Assembly (NCBI GenBank): GCA_937937835.1
Contig: CALDBJ010000128.1
Coordinates: 1-7,091 of the forward strand
Length of the DNA stretch: 7,091 bases
Direction of reading: 5' to 3'
From: an uncultured Collinsella sp.
GTDB lineage: Bacteria; Actinomycetota; Coriobacteriia; Coriobacteriales; Coriobacteriaceae
Position 1 is the first letter of the stretch, and the number at the start of each line of letters is the position of its first letter. Below are positions 6,116 through 7,091 of the stretch, in pieces. A program made the position numbers and the translations under genes. Under the pieces are notes generated by a model. It had not been told where the DNA came from. It was given only the letters and a program-made list of their open reading frames with translations, and made no database searches.

Positions 6116-6982
6116 ATGTCCGGCATTATCCGTATAAGCGACGCGCGGCTCGAGGAGCTTATCGCCGAGGATGTCCCCTATATCGATCTTACGACGCATA
6201 TCCTGGGAATCGGTGAGGCGCTCGGTGCGATGGAGTATTACACGCGCGAGAACTGCGTGCTTTGTTGCACGGAGGAGGTTGCGCGTATGGCCACTATGCT
6301 GAACCTGACGGTCGAGTGGTTTGAGCCCTCGGGAACCAAGGTTGAAGCCGGGCGGTCTTTTATGCGTGTACGCGGTTCGGCCGCCAATTTGCATCTGCTA
6401 TGGAAAGTCGGCCTAAATATGTTCGACCACTACTCGGCTGTGGCAACCAAGACGCACAAAATGGTCGACGCTGCGCATGCGGCCAATCCCATGTGCGAGG
6501 TGCTGACGACGCGAAAGAGCACGCCGGGCAATAGAGATCTGCTGACCAAGGCGATCGTTGCGGGCGGAGCGTTTCCGCATCGCATGGGCCTTTCCGAGAC
6601 CGTGTTGGTGTTCGACAACCATACCAGGTTTATGACAGCGCCTTCTGGGGCGACGGGACTCGATGCGTTTATTGAGCTTCTGCCCCAGATTCGTCGACGC
6701 TGCATCGAGAAAAAGTTGTTTGTCGAGGCGGGTGCCGATGATGCTCGCAGGCTGGTGAAGGCGGGCGTTGACGGTATCCAGTTCGACAAAGTGTCGGTTG
6801 TCGAGCTGGGACCGCTTGTCGAGGAGCTGCATGGAATCGACCCCCATGTGGCCCTAGTTGCGGCGGGAGGGATTCGCCCCGACAACGCTGCCGAGTACGC
6901 GTCGACTGGCGTTGATGGCCTCGTGACCACGTCCTGCTATACGGCGAATCCCGTCGATATGAGCGTCAAGATGTTCGCCTAG
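6116..6982 (+). CDS. modD: ModD-like protein, quinolinate phosphoribosyltransferase superfamily
   Basis: This 288-residue cytoplasmic protein has the two-part NadC fold: an N-terminal domain (about 10-115) and a C-terminal barrel (about 116-288). Residues matching NadC phosphoribosyl and carboxylate contacts are Arg133-Lys134 (TRKSTPG), His155-Arg156 (PHRMGLSE), Glu204 (VEAGA), Asp224 (QFDK) and the glycine loop AAGGIRPDN (249-257). The NadC lysine in IKDNH is Phe166 here (VFDNH), and the upstream ERT motif is lost. These changes fit ModD rather than true NadC. ModD was named from the molybdate-transport cluster of Rhodobacter capsulatus, where its loss has only a mild effect; its reaction is not established. 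No modABC gene is visible, though genes may continue beyond the window. AGAAGG (6106-6111) sits 4 bases before ATG 6116. A divergent quinolinate phosphoribosyltransferase remains the alternative. Confidence 0.85.
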   Translation: MSGIIRISDARLEELIAEDVPYIDLTTHILGIGEALGAMEYYTRENCVLCCTEEVARMATMLNLTVEWFEPSGTKVEAGRSFMRVRGSAANLHLLWKVGLNMFDHYSAVATKTHKMVDAAHAANPMCEVLTTRKSTPGNRDLLTKAIVAGGAFPHRMGLSETVLVFDNHTRFMTAPSGATGLDAFIELLPQIRRRCIEKKLFVEAGADDARRLVKAGVDGIQFDKVSVVELGPLVEELHGIDPHVALVAAGGIRPDNAAEYASTGVDGLVTTSCYTANPVDMSVKMFA

Positions 6983-6991
6983 CGCGTTGCC

Positions 6992-7015
6992 GCGCGTTTG
7001 CCTGGGCAAACGCGC
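6992..7015. repeat. Inverted repeat after modD, atypical terminator candidate
   Basis: GCGCGTTTGC (6992-7001) pairs perfectly with GCAAACGCGC (7006-7015) around the tetraloop CTGG, 9 bases after the modD stop. No T-run follows immediately on either strand; the plus strand continues CCAATAATAAAACCG. Its position suits a 3'-end or terminator hairpin, but without a U-tract the efficiency is doubtful. Confidence 0.5.
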
Positions 7016-7038
7016 CCAATAATAAAACCGTTTCTTTC

Positions 7039-7060
7039 TTTGCGGGCCCATGCTCGCAAA
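7039..7060. repeat. Second short inverted repeat near window end
   Basis: TTTGCG (7039-7044) pairs with CGCAAA (7055-7060), and a wobble pair plus one G-C pair extend the stem inward. It follows the T-rich tract TTTCTTTCTTT. It may be part of a leader for a gene beyond the window or a transcript end; nothing in the sequence decides. The remaining bases to 7091 show no gene start I can support. Confidence 0.25.
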
Positions 7061-7091
7061 ACGCAGTTGCGGTGGAATAGTTCCTGTTTGA

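Noticed and set aside
184..7091. A new defence or mobile system spanning the window
   Set aside because: The genes form separate units with terminators between them, there are no transposase, integrase, toxin-antitoxin or repeat-array signals, and the nuclease is a standard exported type with its own leader.

Overview
The window is GC-rich, densely coding bacterial DNA with short gaps, strong Shine-Dalgarno sites and hairpin-plus-T terminators. The protein sequences look most like those of Coriobacteriia (Actinomycetota), for example gut Collinsella-type organisms. The placement rests on recalled protein resemblance, not on a marker gene, so it is an inference. It agrees with a Tat-type lipoprotein signal, an EF-G paralogue and an EndA-like secreted nuclease in one neighbourhood. 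No rRNA, tRNA, insertion sequence, CRISPR array or prophage gene was recognised.

Layout: (1) 1-183 is a leader with two base-pairing elements, a plausible promoter, and three copies of a TAAAGTG half-site, two of them forming a perfect inverted repeat in the 5' UTR. (2) 184-2454 is a compact three-gene operon for a polar amino-acid ABC importer: Tat/lipobox solute-binding protein, HisM/GlnP-type permease and GlnQ/HisP-type ATPase. The genes overlap by 1 and 8 bases and end at an intrinsic terminator (2476-2517). (3) 2518-2751 is a non-coding leader rich in competing inverted repeats. (4) 2752-4827 encodes a full-length EF-G-like translational GTPase paralogue whose GTP-binding motifs are strongly altered, followed by a strong terminator (4861-4897). 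(5) 4957-5940, on the minus strand, encodes an exported or membrane-anchored EndA-like nuclease with a long acidic Ser/Asp-rich linker. (6) 6116-6982, divergent from the nuclease, encodes a ModD-type member of the quinolinate phosphoribosyltransferase superfamily, followed by inverted repeats of uncertain role.

Functionally the window holds several independent transcription units rather than one system. The ABC operon is self-contained. Its binding protein is tethered outside the membrane and passes an amino acid to a probable permease dimer powered by the ATPase. The EF-G paralogue stands alone between two terminators. The nuclease and modD are divergently transcribed and not obviously related. 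I found no convincing new multi-gene system. The most unusual items are the EF-G paralogue with degenerate G2-G5 motifs, the structured leader in front of it, and the repeated half-site upstream of the transporter operon.
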